From Pseudorhodoferax sp. Leaf265 (GTDB lineage: Bacteria > Pseudomonadota > Gammaproteobacteria > Burkholderiales > Burkholderiaceae_C), in the NCBI RefSeq assembly GCF_001422365.1, contig NZ_LMMT01000012.1:2712-66711 (forward strand): a DNA stretch of 64,000 bases. The letters are read 5' to 3'. Position numbers and translations under genes: made by a program. The notes under the pieces are model-generated. The model saw only the letters and a program-made list of their open reading frames with translations, had not been told where the DNA came from and did not search any database. Below, piece by piece: positions 1-9,318 of the stretch (position 1 is the stretch's first letter; every line of letters starts with the position of its first letter).

Positions 1-81
1 AAGCGTCGCCACGGCACGGCCGGCGACACTTCGCCGGTGGAGTTCGAACGACGCCATTCCCAACGGCTTGAAGGTGTCTAG
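1..81 (+). CDS. IS3-family transposase OrfB, 3' fragment
   Basis: The window opens inside a reading frame that stops with TAG at 79-81. Its last 26 codons contain KRRHGTAGDTSPVEFE, which is the typical C-terminal tail of the rve-type integrase subunit of IS3-family elements, where an RRHSxLGYxSPxEFE-like sequence sits shortly before the stop. The DDE catalytic core lies upstream of the window, so I cannot say whether the gene is intact. The identification rests only on this tail motif and on the inverted-repeat-like end that follows it. Confidence 0.72.
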   Translation, partial: KRRHGTAGDTSPVEFERRHSQRLEGV

Positions 82-99
82 GAAATCCGGGTCGATTCA
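1..99 (+). mobile_element. right end of an IS3-family insertion sequence
   Basis: After the transposase stop there are 18 bases ending in GGGTCGATTCA at 89-99. IS3-family elements normally start with TG and end with CA, and the right terminal repeat lies within a few tens of bases of the orfB stop, so the most likely outer boundary is base 99. The left end and any target duplication are outside the window. The boundary is inferred. Confidence 0.5.
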
Positions 100-394
100 G
101 TCCCCCGCCAGCCCAAGACCAGCAAGCCGGTCTTCACCGGCAAGCAGCTCCCTGGTGGGTTGGAGCCTCGCGAGACCGTCCGAACTCCGACACCGCTGAG
201 CCTGCAAGCCGGCTCGCGGCGGCCGATCGCTCAGCGGCCAAGGTTCAACCCCGGTCCACCTCAGGTGACGCTCGCCCAGGTCCCGCCGCTGACGCCGCTG
301 GCAAGCTTGCTGGATCCTTGACGATCTTTGCCCAATCCTGGGCAACGCGCGGCCCAGCCAAGACAAAGCCTGCGGCGTCCCATAAGCTTGCGCC
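100..394. other. intergenic region between IS end and araC gene
   Basis: No convincing gene is seen on either strand. The open frames here lack recognisable protein sequence and are typical of GC-rich DNA. The 3' part holds a TTGACG hexamer at 318-323 and a short palindrome at 328-345, which are probably part of the araC promoter. The remainder may be sequence separated from its former context by the insertion. Confidence 0.5.
328..345. promoter_or_regulatory. palindromic operator candidate upstream of araC
   Basis: TTGCCCA and TGGGCAA form a perfect 7-bp inverted repeat with a 4-base spacer, 49 bases before the AraC start and just after a TTGACG hexamer. The position suits an autoregulatory site, although AraC proteins more often bind direct repeats. 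Function is inferred. Confidence 0.35.
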
Positions 395-1378
395 ATGCTC
401 ACTTTCGCCAAGCCGACACCAGGCACGCAAGCCCCCATCGACCAGATGCAGGTGACGGTGATGCGCGCCGAACTGGCCGCGCTGATCGAGCGCCACACCG
501 GCAAAGACGGCGCGCACGCATCTGCCTATGGGCACCTCAGCTTCGCACGCACCACGCAGGTCCATCACCCCGCGCATTCGATCTGCGAGCCATCCTTCTG
601 CATCCTGGCGCAAGGCAGCAAGCGGGTGTTGCTGGGCGCGGAGACGTACATCTACGACAACAACCAGTACCTGGTGGCGTCGCAGAACCTGCCGGTGTCC
701 AGCCAGGTGATCGACGCGTCGCCCGAAGCCCCTTACCTGGGCCTCAGGCTGAGCTTCGGCGTCAAGGAGATCGCCGATGTGGCGCTCGAGTTCGGCCTGG
801 CCAACGCCGGCCCCAGGGGCACCCCGCAGCGCGGCATTTTCACGGGCGCACTGTCGGCCACGCTGCTGGAGCCGGTGTTGCGCCTGATGAAGCTGCTGGA
901 CTCCCCCGAGGACGTGCCTGCACTGGCGCCCCTGATCTCGCGCGAGATCCTGTACCGCTTGCTGAAGTCGCCCGATGGCTGGAAGCTGACCCAGATGGCT
1001 GTGAAAGACGGCTACAGCCAGCGCGTCACCCACGCCATCGGCCTGCTCACGCAGCGCTTTCGCGAGCCGCTGCGCATGGAAGACCTGGCGGCATCGGTGC
1101 ACATGAGCGTGTCGTCCTTGCACCACCACTTCAAGGCCGTCACATCCATGAGCCCGCTGCAGTTCCAGAAGCAGCTGAGGTTGCAGGAATCGCGCCGCAT
1201 CATGATGGTGGAGCGGCTGGATGCAGCGACCGCCGGACACCGCGTCGGCTACGAGAGCCAGTCGCAGTTCAACCGCGAATACAGCCGCTTCTTCGGCATG
1301 CCGCCCCTGCGCGACATCAAGCGCCTGCGCGAAATGCAGGTGGAGCAGCCCGGGATGCTGCCAGACCCCGGCCGCTAA
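395..1378 (+). CDS. AraC family transcriptional regulator (AraC_N type)
   Basis: A 327-residue cytoplasmic DNA-binding regulator. Residues about 30-195 match the AraC_N (type I arabinose-like) ligand domain, with the stretch SICEPSFCILAQGSKRVLLG that is common in this subfamily. Residues about 215-310 form the double helix-turn-helix, with LRMEDLAASVHMSVSSLHHH as first helix pair and VGYESQSQFNREYSRFFG as second. Length is normal. The ligand is unknown. It is followed at 131 bp by a cyclophilin-like gene and, further on, by a convergent SDR/hydrolase operon, either of which could be a target. A short palindrome at 328-345 lies in its upstream region. The call as AraC regulator is firm; the target is a guess. 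Confidence 0.93.
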   Translation: MLTFAKPTPGTQAPIDQMQVTVMRAELAALIERHTGKDGAHASAYGHLSFARTTQVHHPAHSICEPSFCILAQGSKRVLLGAETYIYDNNQYLVASQNLPVSSQVIDASPEAPYLGLRLSFGVKEIADVALEFGLANAGPRGTPQRGIFTGALSATLLEPVLRLMKLLDSPEDVPALAPLISREILYRLLKSPDGWKLTQMAVKDGYSQRVTHAIGLLTQRFREPLRMEDLAASVHMSVSSLHHHFKAVTSMSPLQFQKQLRLQESRRIMMVERLDAATAGHRVGYESQSQFNREYSRFFGMPPLRDIKRLREMQVEQPGMLPDPGR

Positions 1379-1509
1379 GGGCCGATTCGGCGCCACGTCC
1401 CGCGCGCGGGCGCCGCGCTTTTCTCGGTACCGCCTGTGTGACGCCCTTGCTGGGCGGCACCGGCGACGTTCGGCCCGCGACAGGGCCTGGTCCTTCTCGG
1501 AGGTTCAGC

Positions 1510-2031
1510 ATGAAGATCCATCTGGAGTGCGATGGCCGCGTCCTCACCGCGACCCTGGCCGACACGGAGGCTGCCCACGCGCTGGTCGCGATGCTGCCCT
1601 TGTCCATCACCTTGTACGACCTGTTCGGGCGCGAGAGATTCGGCGCGCTGCCCCAGACGCTGGGGGTCGCCGAACTGCAATCGCGCATGTGCGAAGCCGG
1701 CACGTTGTTCGCCTGGTCCACCGGGCCCGACCTCGGTGTGCTGTACCGGACGCCGGTCCGCCCGCTGACCGGGCGCTTCCACCGCCTTGGCCGCATCGAC
1801 CAGGGCCCCGAAGCCTTGGCGCAAGCCTTCGTCCGCAGCGGCCCTGTCGATGTGCGCGTCACGCTGGCCGGCCGCGAAGGGCGACACGCACACAGCGCAG
1901 CAGCCGGCGCAACGGTGCCCGCAGGTTCCAGCATCCGCGCGACCCCTCTGGACGACGCAGGACAGTCGGGATGCAGCGCCGGACTGGCGGTCGAGCCGCT
2001 TGGAGGACACGGCTCCAGGCCGAGGTTTTGA
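1510..2031 (+). CDS. cyclophilin-like fold protein with C-terminal extension
   Basis: Residues 1-115 look like the small cyclophilin-like family (Cyclophil_like2): MKIHLECDGRVLTATLADTE at the N-terminus, an LPLSITLYDLFGRERFGALP segment and the RFHRLGRID turn near residue 95. Members are small beta-barrel proteins of unknown enzymatic role, often beside oxidoreductases and AraC regulators. A GGAGG at 1499-1503 supports the start. The last 50 or so residues are low in complexity (Ala/Gly/Ser/Arg rich) and exceed the usual length of about 115-125, which suggests read-through into non-coding sequence after loss of the original stop, or a frameshift. It probably belongs with the upstream AraC gene. 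Confidence 0.65.
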   Translation: MKIHLECDGRVLTATLADTEAAHALVAMLPLSITLYDLFGRERFGALPQTLGVAELQSRMCEAGTLFAWSTGPDLGVLYRTPVRPLTGRFHRLGRIDQGPEALAQAFVRSGPVDVRVTLAGREGRHAHSAAAGATVPAGSSIRATPLDDAGQSGCSAGLAVEPLGGHGSRPRF

Positions 2032-2048
2032 CGACATCGGGTCATCCG

Positions 2049-2083
2049 CTGATCCCAGCTGGAACGGGGTGGGGGCGGATCAG
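2049..2083. terminator. possible stem-loop between convergent genes
   Basis: CTGATCC (2049-2055) and GGATCAG (2077-2083) pair across a 21-base loop, and a perfect 12-base palindrome follows at 2084-2095. The site lies between the cyclophilin-like gene and the converging hydrolase gene. There is no T run, so termination is only suggested by position. Confidence 0.3.
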
Positions 2084-2188
2084 GCAGCCGGCTGCGCCCC
2101 ATGGGTCTCCGTCCTCCTGGCCTGCGTTGAAGCGATCAGCAGAAGGCGCGTTTTCCGGGCGCAAGGTCAGCTGGGCGACAGGCAAGGC

Positions 2189-2968
2189 TCACTTCTGGCC
2201 GAACTGCGCCGCGTCCAGGATCGCCTGGGTCACTTCCTTGGGTTTGGACAGTTGCGGCACATGGCCCGCAGGCACGCGGATGGTCGTGGCAGAGATCCTC
2301 TTCGCGTTGTCCAGTTGCAGTGCCGGCTGGACCATGCGGTCCTGCTCTGCAACGATGAACCAGGATGGCTTGGTCGCCCACGCGGCCACGCTGACCTTCT
2401 CGTCGAAAGCGGCGCCGCGGATCGGCCCCTGGGTTGCGGTCATCAGTCGGTGCTTTGCGGCGGGGACGTCCTGGGCGAAGTGCTGGGAGATGCCCTCCAG
2501 CGACATGGTCACGAAGCCTTCCCTGTCGACGATCAGATGGTCGAATCCGCTCGGCTTGGGATAGTCCTTGGCGAGGTCATTGATCGACTGGCCGACGGAC
2601 GGCGCGAACGAGGCCACATACACCAGCGACTGCACGCGCGGATGGTTGCCCACTTCCGTGATGACCACACCGCCCCACGAATGGCCCACGAGCACCACGG
2701 GGCCGGTCCCTGCGTCCAGCGCGCGCCGCGTGGCGGCGACGTCGTCGGCAAGCGAGCTCAGCGGGTTCTGCACGGACACGACCTCGAGGCCCCGCGCGTG
2801 CAGCGAGGGGATGATCTCGTCCCAGGCCGATCCATCGGCGAAGGCGCCGTGAACGAAGACCACGGTCGGCGGCTCGGCAGCTGCCGCGGCCTGGGCCGCA
2901 GGCATCACGCCAAGGGTGGTGACGCCCAGTGCGGCGACGAGGACGGACAGTTTGAACAACGATTTCAT
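2189..2968 (-). CDS. exported alpha/beta hydrolase
   Basis: A 259-residue alpha/beta-fold hydrolase. An N-terminal signal peptide (Lys-Ser-Leu-Phe-Lys then a hydrophobic run ending in AAQAA, about residue 28) predicts export. The core shows VVFVHGAFADGSAW (oxyanion-hole HG) and the nucleophile elbow GHSWGG near residue 100, with the catalytic His probably in PAGHVPQLSKP near the end. AGGGAG lies 5 bases upstream of the ATG. It is the last gene of a three-gene operon with an SDR and an NTF2-like protein (77 bp gap). Relatives are annotated as esterases of small aromatic or lactone substrates; the substrate here is unknown. Confidence 0.88.
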   Translation of the reverse strand: MKSLFKLSVLVAALGVTTLGVMPAAQAAAAAEPPTVVFVHGAFADGSAWDEIIPSLHARGLEVVSVQNPLSSLADDVAATRRALDAGTGPVVLVGHSWGGVVITEVGNHPRVQSLVYVASFAPSVGQSINDLAKDYPKPSGFDHLIVDREGFVTMSLEGISQHFAQDVPAAKHRLMTATQGPIRGAAFDEKVSVAAWATKPSWFIVAEQDRMVQPALQLDNAKRISATTIRVPAGHVPQLSKPKEVTQAILDAAQFGQK

Positions 2969-3045
2969 GACGAACTCCCTGGGGGCGGACGCCGGCGGAG
3001 GCCGGCGTTGAGGGACAAGGCGGGAATGGGGGGCGCGGCGCGACG

Positions 3046-3825
3046 TCACGCCGTCGGCACGGTGCCACCGTCGATCACGTGCTCGGTGCCGGTGATGGAC
3101 GATGCCCGGTCCGAGGCGAGGAAGGCGATCAGATCGGCCACCTCCTTCGGGTCGGCCGGTCGCCCCAGCGGGATGCCGCCGAGCGACTTCATGATCACCT
3201 GCACGGCGTCGTCGTAGCCGATGCCGGCTTCCTCGGCGATGCGCATGGCCAGGCCGTTGGCGTTCGGACTGGCGATCCAGCCCGGCGACACGCGCACCAC
3301 GCGCACGCCCTTGGGCGAGACCTCCTTGGAGATGCTCTTGCTGTAGGTGTTCAGCGCCGCCTTCGCCGCCGCGTAGGCCGTCGTGGCCTCGGGAAGCGGC
3401 AGACGGTTCTGGATCGAGGTCACGTGGATGACGACGCCGCGGCCCTGGGCGACCATGCCCGGGATCAGGGCGCGGTCCAGCCTGACCGCCGGGAACAGAT
3501 TCAGGCCGAACTCCTTGTCCCACTCTGCGTCGTCGAGCGCGGCGAAGCCGCCCGACGGGGCGGAAGAGCCGCCCAGAACGTTCACGAGGATGTCGAGCCC
3601 GCCGAGCTTCTGGTGCACGGCGTCGACCACGGTTTGAACGCCGCTTTGCGTGGTCAGGTCCGCCTCGACGAAGCCGTCTTCGGTCATGTCCGCGGGCCGG
3701 TGGCGCGCGGTGGTGAACACGCGTGCCCCGAGTTCGCGGAAGAGCGCCACGGTGGCGGCACCGGCACCCAGCGTGCCTCCCGTGATCAGCGCCCGGCGTC
3801 CCTGCAGTGTGACGAACGGGGTCAT
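3046..3825 (-). CDS. SDR family NAD(P)-dependent oxidoreductase
   Basis: A 259-residue classical short-chain dehydrogenase. The nucleotide-binding motif TGGTLGAG is near residue 16, the NNAG position reads NVLGG near residue 87, and the catalytic Ser/Tyr/Lys are in [21 protein letters not shown] near residues 138-160 (YAAAK). It ends with [16 protein letters not shown], normal for SDRs. Its start codon overlaps the stop of the upstream NTF2-like gene by 4 bases (ATGA at 3822-3825), so the two are translationally coupled. It probably acts as a cytoplasmic alcohol or ketone dehydrogenase; the LysR gene at 4292 is the likely regulator. Confidence 0.92.
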   Translation of the reverse strand: MTPFVTLQGRRALITGGTLGAGAATVALFRELGARVFTTARHRPADMTEDGFVEADLTTQSGVQTVVDAVHQKLGGLDILVNVLGGSSAPSGGFAALDDAEWDKEFGLNLFPAVRLDRALIPGMVAQGRGVVIHVTSIQNRLPLPEATTAYAAAKAALNTYSKSISKEVSPKGVRVVRVSPGWIASPNANGLAMRIAEEAGIGYDDAVQVIMKSLGGIPLGRPADPKEVADLIAFLASDRASSITGTEHVIDGGTVPTA

Positions 3826-4151
3826 GCCGTCACCTCCATCTGGGCGATCTTGTCGTTCGCGAGGAGGAAAGAGAACCGCAGGTCGACCGGGCTGCCAGGA
3901 AAGTCGCCCACGACGTGGCAGGTGACGTGGGTGTGCTCCTCGTCGGTGGCGACGGAGAACGGCTCCATCGTGTAGGTGTACTTCTGCGTGGTGCCTGCCT
4001 TCCACGCGCGGATGGCGTCCCGGCCCCGATGGGTCTTCCCTTCGTCTTTCGCCACGCCGTCGGGGGTGAAGGCGGCGGCAACCGCATCCGGGCCGCCGTG
4101 GCGGTCGGCGTCGAAATAGGCGGCGATGCTGTGCGGCAAGTTGACAGTCAT
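3822..4151 (-). CDS. SnoaL/NTF2-like nuclear transport factor 2 family protein
   Basis: A 109-residue protein of the NTF2-like fold: [20 protein letters not shown] at the N-terminus (the usual first helix) and repeated beta strands toward [19 protein letters not shown]. Such proteins are small cone-shaped isomerases, hydratases or ligand carriers. First gene of the operon with the SDR and hydrolase, with a 4-base overlap to the SDR. Size is typical. Enzymatic role cannot be deduced; the neighbouring SDR suggests shared processing of a small ketone or alcohol. Confidence 0.85.
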   Translation of the reverse strand: MTVNLPHSIAAYFDADRHGGPDAVAAAFTPDGVAKDEGKTHRGRDAIRAWKAGTTQKYTYTMEPFSVATDEEHTHVTCHVVGDFPGSPVDLRFSFLLANDKIAQMEVTA

Positions 4152-4238
4152 TCAGTGCTCCAGTGGGTTGAACAGAACAGCCTTTGGCGGCTGGCAGGCC
4201 CCTTGGCAGAGCCGACGGGAGGAATTTAGGACCGAAGG

Positions 4239-4252
4239 ATTGCCGCAACAAT
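4239..4252. promoter_or_regulatory. LysR-type operator candidate in divergent promoter
   Basis: ATTG-N6-CAAT forms a perfect interrupted palindrome, 39 bp before the LysR start and 87 bp before the start of the divergent NTF2-like gene. The AT-rich core and interrupted dyad fit LysR-type sites. A second palindrome, TTTCGAAA, lies at 4275-4282. Binding is inferred from position only. Confidence 0.4.
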
Positions 4253-4291
4253 CTGGACAAAATAGGATGAGCTATTTCGAAAATCGGGACA

Positions 4292-5194
4292 ATGACGCGC
4301 TCTGTGCTGGCCGATCTGGATGCTGTGTTGGCGGTTGCGCGGCGCAACTCCTTCCGGGGCGCGGCGCTGGAGCTGGGCATGTCGACGACGGCCTTGAGCA
4401 ACGCCATCGGCAAGCTCGAGCAGCGCCTGGGCATTCGCCTGTTCAACCGGACCACGCGCAGCGTTTCGCTCACCGACGCGGGCAAGGCCTTCGTCGAGCG
4501 GGTCGGCCCGGCGATGACCGACATCCACGACGCCATGCTCGCGGCGCAGTCGCTCCAGGAGACGCCGAGTGGCACCTTGCGCATCAATGCGTTCGCCTCG
4601 GCGGCGCGCGAGGTGATGGCGCCCCTCATCCTCACGTTTCTGCGCCGCCACCCCCAGGTGCATGTCGACCTGGTCACGGAGGGGCGCCTGGTGGACATCG
4701 TCGCGGCAGGGTTCGACATGGGTTTGAGGCCGGCCGATCTCGTGCCCAGCGACATGGTGTCCCTCTCGCTCGGCCTGCCGCGCAGCAATGCCGTCGTCGC
4801 ATCGCCCGAATTCCTGCGCATGCACGGCAGGCCGATCGTGCCGACGGACCTGCACCGCTTCCCTTGCATCCGGGCGCGGCTGCCGAACCACGCCTTGTTG
4901 CGCTGGAGGTTCGAGAAGGACGCAGAGGCGGTCCAGGTCGATGTGCAAGGCGCCCTCACGCTCGATGAGCCCAGCCTGGTCCGGATCGCCGCGCAAAGCG
5001 GCGTCGGGCTCGGCTATGTCATGGAAGCGGATGTGCGCGAGGATCTTGCGACTGGCCGACTGGTGCGGGTTCTGGAGGACTGGACGCCTCCTTTGGCGCC
5101 GCTGTCGCTCTACTACCCCGGCCGGAAGAACCCGCCCGCCGCGTTTCGTGCGTTCGTGCAAAGCGCACGCGCGTTCGCTGAAGACAACAGGTGA
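4292..5194 (+). CDS. LysR family transcriptional regulator
   Basis: A 300-residue LysR regulator. The winged helix-turn-helix occupies residues 1-62 ([20 protein letters not shown], then [20 protein letters not shown]), and the LysR substrate domain follows from about residue 90 to 295. The C-terminal domain has the [18 protein letters not shown] and GVGLGYV features of the AaeR/CrgA-like group that often controls divergent SDR or oxidoreductase genes. It is divergent from the NTF2-SDR-hydrolase operon across 140 bp, so control of that operon is likely. Confidence 0.94.
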   Translation: MTRSVLADLDAVLAVARRNSFRGAALELGMSTTALSNAIGKLEQRLGIRLFNRTTRSVSLTDAGKAFVERVGPAMTDIHDAMLAAQSLQETPSGTLRINAFASAAREVMAPLILTFLRRHPQVHVDLVTEGRLVDIVAAGFDMGLRPADLVPSDMVSLSLGLPRSNAVVASPEFLRMHGRPIVPTDLHRFPCIRARLPNHALLRWRFEKDAEAVQVDVQGALTLDEPSLVRIAAQSGVGLGYVMEADVREDLATGRLVRVLEDWTPPLAPLSLYYPGRKNPPAAFRAFVQSARAFAEDNR

Positions 5195-5232
5195 ACACGG
5201 CTGTGGGCGGCGGGGCCGCCGCCTGCCGCAGT

Positions 5233-7851
5233 TCATCGCCGGTGCCAGTAAGCCGCCGCCTGCGTGCGGCTGTCCAGCGCCAGCTTGGTCAGGATGTTGG
5301 CCACGTGGCGCTTGACGGTGTGCTGGCTCAGGTCCAGCGCGCGGGCGATGAGCTTGTTGCTCTGGCCCTCGGCCAGCAGGGCCAGCACCTCGCGCTCGCG
5401 TGCCGACAAGGGGTCGTCCGGCGGCACCGTGGCGCCGGGCGCATGCTGCGCCTGCCAGGCCGCGAGGCGGCGGCGCAGTGCGGCCTGCGCGCCGGCCGGA
5501 CAGCGCAGGCGCGGGCCCACGGCCTGCCACAGCGCCTGCAGGCGGCCGGGCGGCTCCAGCAGCAGGCCCAGGCCTGCGTCGTCGGCGGCCTCGGCCAACA
5601 CCGCGTCCAGCGCCGCGGCGGCGGCATCCAGCGCGCCCTGGGCGGCGCGGCACATGGCCAATGCGCAACGCGCGTCGCCCATGAAGGCCGGCAGCCGCCC
5701 GCCGCGCTGCAGGACCACGGCCTGCTCCAGCAGCGCGCTGGCCGCCGGCAGGTCGCCGCGCAGCAGCGCATGCTGGCCCTGCACCAGTGCGGCGCCGGTG
5801 TCCAGCACCGGCCATTCGCGTGGCGAGCGCGGATGGGCCAGCACCGGCAGCAGCGCGGCCAGGCCGTCGGCATCCTCGGCGCGCCAATGGATGCGGGCCT
5901 GCACGTGGACATAGGTGCGCCGCCAGCCCTGGCTGAAACCCGGGGTCATGCGGTCGCCCACGGGCGCGATCACGGCCAGGGCTTGCGCGGCCTGGCCTTG
6001 CGCGGCGAGTTGCAGGCTGTGCAGGTGCAGCGCACTGATGCCCAGCATCACGTCGCCGGGCAGCTGGCGCTGCAGTTGCAGCAGGGCCTCGAGCGCTGCC
6101 CGGGCCGCGGCGGGGTCGCCATGCCAGAAGGCCAGCCAGGCGTCCAGCGCCGGCACCTGGACTTCGTCGTGGCAGAGCCGGCGCAGCCGCTCCATGAGCG
6201 GCCGCGTACCGGGCAGGCCGATGAAGTGGCCATAGCTCATGTCCACGATGTTGGGGTAGCGCGCCGCCGGCGCCAGCGCCGCGTTGTCCGCCATCGCGGC
6301 CAGGCCGGCCACCACGGCTGCGCCGTCGCCGCGCGCCACGCCGTGCCAGGCCGCCAGCGAGTCGAAGGCCACCTGCAGCGCCGCGGGCAGCGGCGCATCG
6401 GCCGCCGTGGCCAGCACCTGGCCCGCCCGCTCCAGGTCGCCCAGCGCGTTGTGGCAGGCGCCCAGCATGCCCAGCGCCACGCAGCGCTCGCGCGGCCGGC
6501 CCTGCCGCGCGAAGTCGTCGTGGCTGCGCTGGAACTCGTCGCGCGCCAGCACCCAGTCCCAGCGCGACCAGGCGCACAGGCCGCGCAGCAAGGCGGCATC
6601 GGGTTGCGTCTCGCGCCAGTCCGGCGGCAGTTGCTCCAGCCAGCGTTCGAGGCGGTGGGTGCCGCCCACGGCCAGCAGCCCTTCGGCCATCTGGCGCAGC
6701 GCGGCCAGGGCCTCGGGCCAGCGGCCGGCGGCCAGCCAGTGCGGCACGGCCCGTTCGGCCCGGGTCTCTGCGGCAGCGGCGCGGGCGTGCAGTTCGGCGG
6801 CCAGGCCGGGGGCGCGGCGGTCGAGCTCGCCGCGCAGGAAATCGCGGAACAGGTCGTGCAGGCGCAGCACCGGCACGGTCTCGTCCAGCGCGCTCAGGAA
6901 CAGCTGGCGGTCGAACAGATCGTCCAGCACGGCGCGGGCATCGCCGCGGCCCGTGACGGCCTGGCACAGTGCCGGGCTCAGCTCGGGCAGCACGCTGCCG
7001 TGGAGCAGGAACTGCTGCAAGGGCGGGGGCAGCGCGGCCAACACCTCCTGCGCGAAGTAGTCGAACAGATGGCGGTTGGCTGCTGGGCCCACCAGCGCGG
7101 GCATGCCGCTACCCTGGCGCGCGCTGCCCAGCACCAGGTGCGGGCCGGCGACCCAGCCGTGGGTGCGCACCAGCACGGCCTGCAGCGCGTCGTCGGAAGG
7201 GGCTTGCAGGCCGCGCAGCCGGCACAGCGCCTGGGCGGCATCCAGGTCGAACTGCAGGTCCGCCAAGCCGAGTTCCACGAGTTCGCCGCCGGCGCGCCAA
7301 CGCGCGAGCGACAGGGGCGGCGCGATGCGGCTGCCGATGAACAGGCACAGCTCGGGCGGTGCGCGGGCGATCAAGGTGTCCAGCAGCTGCAGCGCGGCCG
7401 CATCGCTGACGTGGTGCAGGTCGTCCAGCACGAGGGCGATGCGGGCCTGCGGCCGGCCGCCCAGCGCATCGAGCAGGGCGCCCAGCGCGGTGCGCGCGGC
7501 CGGGCTGGCGTCCTGCAACTGGGCCAGCACCGTGGCCGGTGGCACGGGCCAGGGCAGGTCCAGGGCCGCGAGCGCGCCGAACAGCGCGGCGAACAGGCGG
7601 TTGGCGTCGTTGTCCTCGGCATCGAGGGAGACCCAGACCACCTCGGCGCCGGGCGTGGCGGCCAGCGCGGCGGCCAGTTGCACGAGCAGCGTGGTCTTGC
7701 CGAAACCGGCCGGTGCCTGGACCAGCACCAGCCTGGCGTCGGCGGCACGCTCGAGCGCGCGCGCCAGCAGCGCCGGGCGCGGCACGGCATCGCGCCGCGG
7801 TCGCGGGATGCGGTACTTGCTGGCCGGGGCGGTAGGTGTTCGGAGGTCCAT
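5233..7851 (-). CDS. MalT-like LuxR family ATP-dependent transcriptional regulator
   Basis: An 872-residue LAL/MalT-type regulator. Near residue 45 there is a Walker A motif [11 protein letters not shown] followed by [12 protein letters not shown], then a STAND-type ATPase region with VLDDLHHV (Walker B) near residue 140, a long helical repeat region rich in Ala and Leu (TPR-like sensor), and a C-terminal LuxR helix-turn-helix, [20 protein letters not shown] through [13 protein letters not shown]. The start at 7849-7851 (MDLRTPT) is chosen because MalT-family proteins begin shortly before the RPRR segment; a longer frame to 8052 would run into the cytochrome gene and is Pro/Cys-rich noise. 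The inducer is unknown. Confidence 0.9.
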   Translation of the reverse strand: MDLRTPTAPASKYRIPRPRRDAVPRPALLARALERAADARLVLVQAPAGFGKTTLLVQLAAALAATPGAEVVWVSLDAEDNDANRLFAALFGALAALDLPWPVPPATVLAQLQDASPAARTALGALLDALGGRPQARIALVLDDLHHVSDAAALQLLDTLIARAPPELCLFIGSRIAPPLSLARWRAGGELVELGLADLQFDLDAAQALCRLRGLQAPSDDALQAVLVRTHGWVAGPHLVLGSARQGSGMPALVGPAANRHLFDYFAQEVLAALPPPLQQFLLHGSVLPELSPALCQAVTGRGDARAVLDDLFDRQLFLSALDETVPVLRLHDLFRDFLRGELDRRAPGLAAELHARAAAAETRAERAVPHWLAAGRWPEALAALRQMAEGLLAVGGTHRLERWLEQLPPDWRETQPDAALLRGLCAWSRWDWVLARDEFQRSHDDFARQGRPRERCVALGMLGACHNALGDLERAGQVLATAADAPLPAALQVAFDSLAAWHGVARGDGAAVVAGLAAMADNAALAPAARYPNIVDMSYGHFIGLPGTRPLMERLRRLCHDEVQVPALDAWLAFWHGDPAAARAALEALLQLQRQLPGDVMLGISALHLHSLQLAAQGQAAQALAVIAPVGDRMTPGFSQGWRRTYVHVQARIHWRAEDADGLAALLPVLAHPRSPREWPVLDTGAALVQGQHALLRGDLPAASALLEQAVVLQRGGRLPAFMGDARCALAMCRAAQGALDAAAAALDAVLAEAADDAGLGLLLEPPGRLQALWQAVGPRLRCPAGAQAALRRRLAAWQAQHAPGATVPPDDPLSAREREVLALLAEGQSNKLIARALDLSQHTVKRHVANILTKLALDSRTQAAAYWHRR

Positions 7852-7909
7852 GCGCGGGGCGGTGGGCCGGCCGATTCTAGGAAGGCCCGGCCCCGCGCGC
7901 GGCCCGCGC

Positions 7910-8446
7910 TCAGCGCGCCGGGGGCGGCAGTGGTACGGGCACGCGGTTGCGCACGGGGGGCAGCGACTGCAGGTAGGCCAACATGGCCTGCAGGTCGGTA
8001 TCGCGCATCTGGCCGTAGGCGGCGGGCATGGGCGGCAGCACGGGCCGGCCACGGCCCAGGTGGCGGCCCGTGCGCAGGGTCTGCACGAAGTCCTGCACGG
8101 TCCAGCGGCCCAGGCCGGTGTCGGGGTCGGGCGTCAGGTTGGCCGTGAAGCTGGTGCCCCAGGGGCCGGACCAGGCCGTGTTCGTGGCAGAGGCCACGAC
8201 CTGCCAGGGCCCTGGCGGCAGCGCCGGTGCGGGTGGCAGGGCCAGTCCTTCGGGATGCCCGGCGAAGCTGCGCGCGGTGTCGGGCACGGGGCCGCGCGGC
8301 CCCACCTTCAGCGGCGTGTGGCAGTCCGCACAGCCGCTGGTGTTCACGAGGTAGCGCCCGCGTTCGATGCGGTCGCGGGGTGCGGGGCCGGCCGCCTGCG
8401 CGGTCAGCGCGGCGCACAAGGGCAGCAGGAAGAACAAGGCTTGCAT
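7910..8446 (-). CDS. c-type cytochrome, exported
   Basis: A 178-residue periplasmic cytochrome c. A signal peptide ([20 protein letters not shown]) precedes [17 protein letters not shown], where CADCH is the haem-binding CxxCH near residue 41. The probable axial Met lies in a Pro-Met segment such as [13 protein letters not shown] near the C-terminal third. The pattern resembles the cytochromes paired with alcohol/aldehyde dehydrogenases, but no dehydrogenase is adjacent. It lies 58 bp upstream of the MalT-like regulator and is divergent from a hemerythrin-like gene across 188 bp. Confidence 0.88.
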   Translation of the reverse strand: MQALFFLLPLCAALTAQAAGPAPRDRIERGRYLVNTSGCADCHTPLKVGPRGPVPDTARSFAGHPEGLALPPAPALPPGPWQVVASATNTAWSGPWGTSFTANLTPDPDTGLGRWTVQDFVQTLRTGRHLGRGRPVLPPMPAAYGQMRDTDLQAMLAYLQSLPPVRNRVPVPLPPPAR

Positions 8447-8634
8447 CGTCGGGACTCCGGTGGGTGGGCGTGCCACTGTGCCGGCCGCGCGTGCCGCGGC
8501 CATCGGCCGAACGGGCCACGGCCACGGCCCGCAAGGAGCCATGCCGATGGCCCGGGGGATGGCCCGTCGGGGCGATGCCGGCGCCGCCGCCCGCCGCAAC
8601 ACTGGCGCCTCCTCCACCACGGCTTCGCCACACC

Positions 8635-9312
8635 ATGCACACCCCCGCCCGCTACAACATCTACGCTCCCATCCACAAGGCCTTGCGCCTGTTCATGACC
8701 GACACGCTGCAAGGCCTGGGCCGGATGGACCTGGACGACGCCCAGGACCTGGCCGCTGGCCTGGCCCGGCTCGACGCGCTGCTCGATGGCGCCAGCGCCC
8801 ACCTGCAGCACGAGACCGACTTCATCCACCCGGCCATCGAGGCCCGCAGCAGCGGCGCCAGCGGCCGCATCGCGGCCGAGCACCGCGAGCACCTGGACGC
8901 GATCGCCGCGCTGCGTGCCCAGGCCGCTGCCCTGCGCGCCGCGCCCGAGCCGGCGGCGGCCCACCGCCTGTACCGCCAGCTGGCGGCCTTCGTCGCCGAG
9001 AACTTCGAGCACATGGACGTGGAGGAGACGCGCCACAACCAGGCCCTGTGGGCCGCCTACAGCGATGCCGAGTTGGCCGCCATCGAGGGCCGGATCCTCG
9101 CCAGCATCGGGCCACAGGAGATGGGCCAGTGGCTGCACTGGATGCTGCGTGCGTTCAGTCCTGCAGAGCGCGCGCAGCTGGTCGGCGGCCTGCCGCCCGA
9201 GGCCCGGCCGCCCGTGCTGGCGCAGGCCCGTGCGCTGTTGGACGACCAGGACTGGGCCAAGCTGTGCCGGGCGCTGGCGCCGGTGTCCATGCCCGAAGCC
9301 CTCGCGGCCTGA
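8635..9312 (+). CDS. hemerythrin domain-containing protein
   Basis: A 225-residue four-helix protein with the hemerythrin HHE pattern. Candidate di-iron ligands are His near residue 14 (IYAPIHKAL), HLQHETDFIHPAIE around residues 56-69, HREHLDAI near 83-90, and ENFEHMDVEETRH around 122-134. The second half (GPQEMGQWLHWMLRAFSPAE) is an additional helical region seen in longer bacterial hemerythrin-like proteins. Such proteins bind O2 or NO or store iron. No strong ribosome binding site was seen. It is divergent from the cytochrome c gene and convergent with the tungstate transporter fusion (6-base gap). Confidence 0.85.
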   Translation: MHTPARYNIYAPIHKALRLFMTDTLQGLGRMDLDDAQDLAAGLARLDALLDGASAHLQHETDFIHPAIEARSSGASGRIAAEHREHLDAIAALRAQAAALRAAPEPAAAHRLYRQLAAFVAENFEHMDVEETRHNQALWAAYSDAELAAIEGRILASIGPQEMGQWLHWMLRAFSPAERAQLVGGLPPEARPPVLAQARALLDDQDWAKLCRALAPVSMPEALAA

Positions 9313-9318
9313 GCCGCT

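Noticed and set aside
7852-8052. N-terminal extension of the MalT-like regulator
   Set aside because: The added sequence is Pro/Cys-rich, overlaps the cytochrome c gene and lacks a ribosome site. The MDLRTPT start fits the family.
5191-8148. Long plus-strand frame over the LuxR-type regulator
   Set aside because: Composition is rich in Arg, Gln and Gly without domains. The minus strand carries Walker and LuxR motifs.
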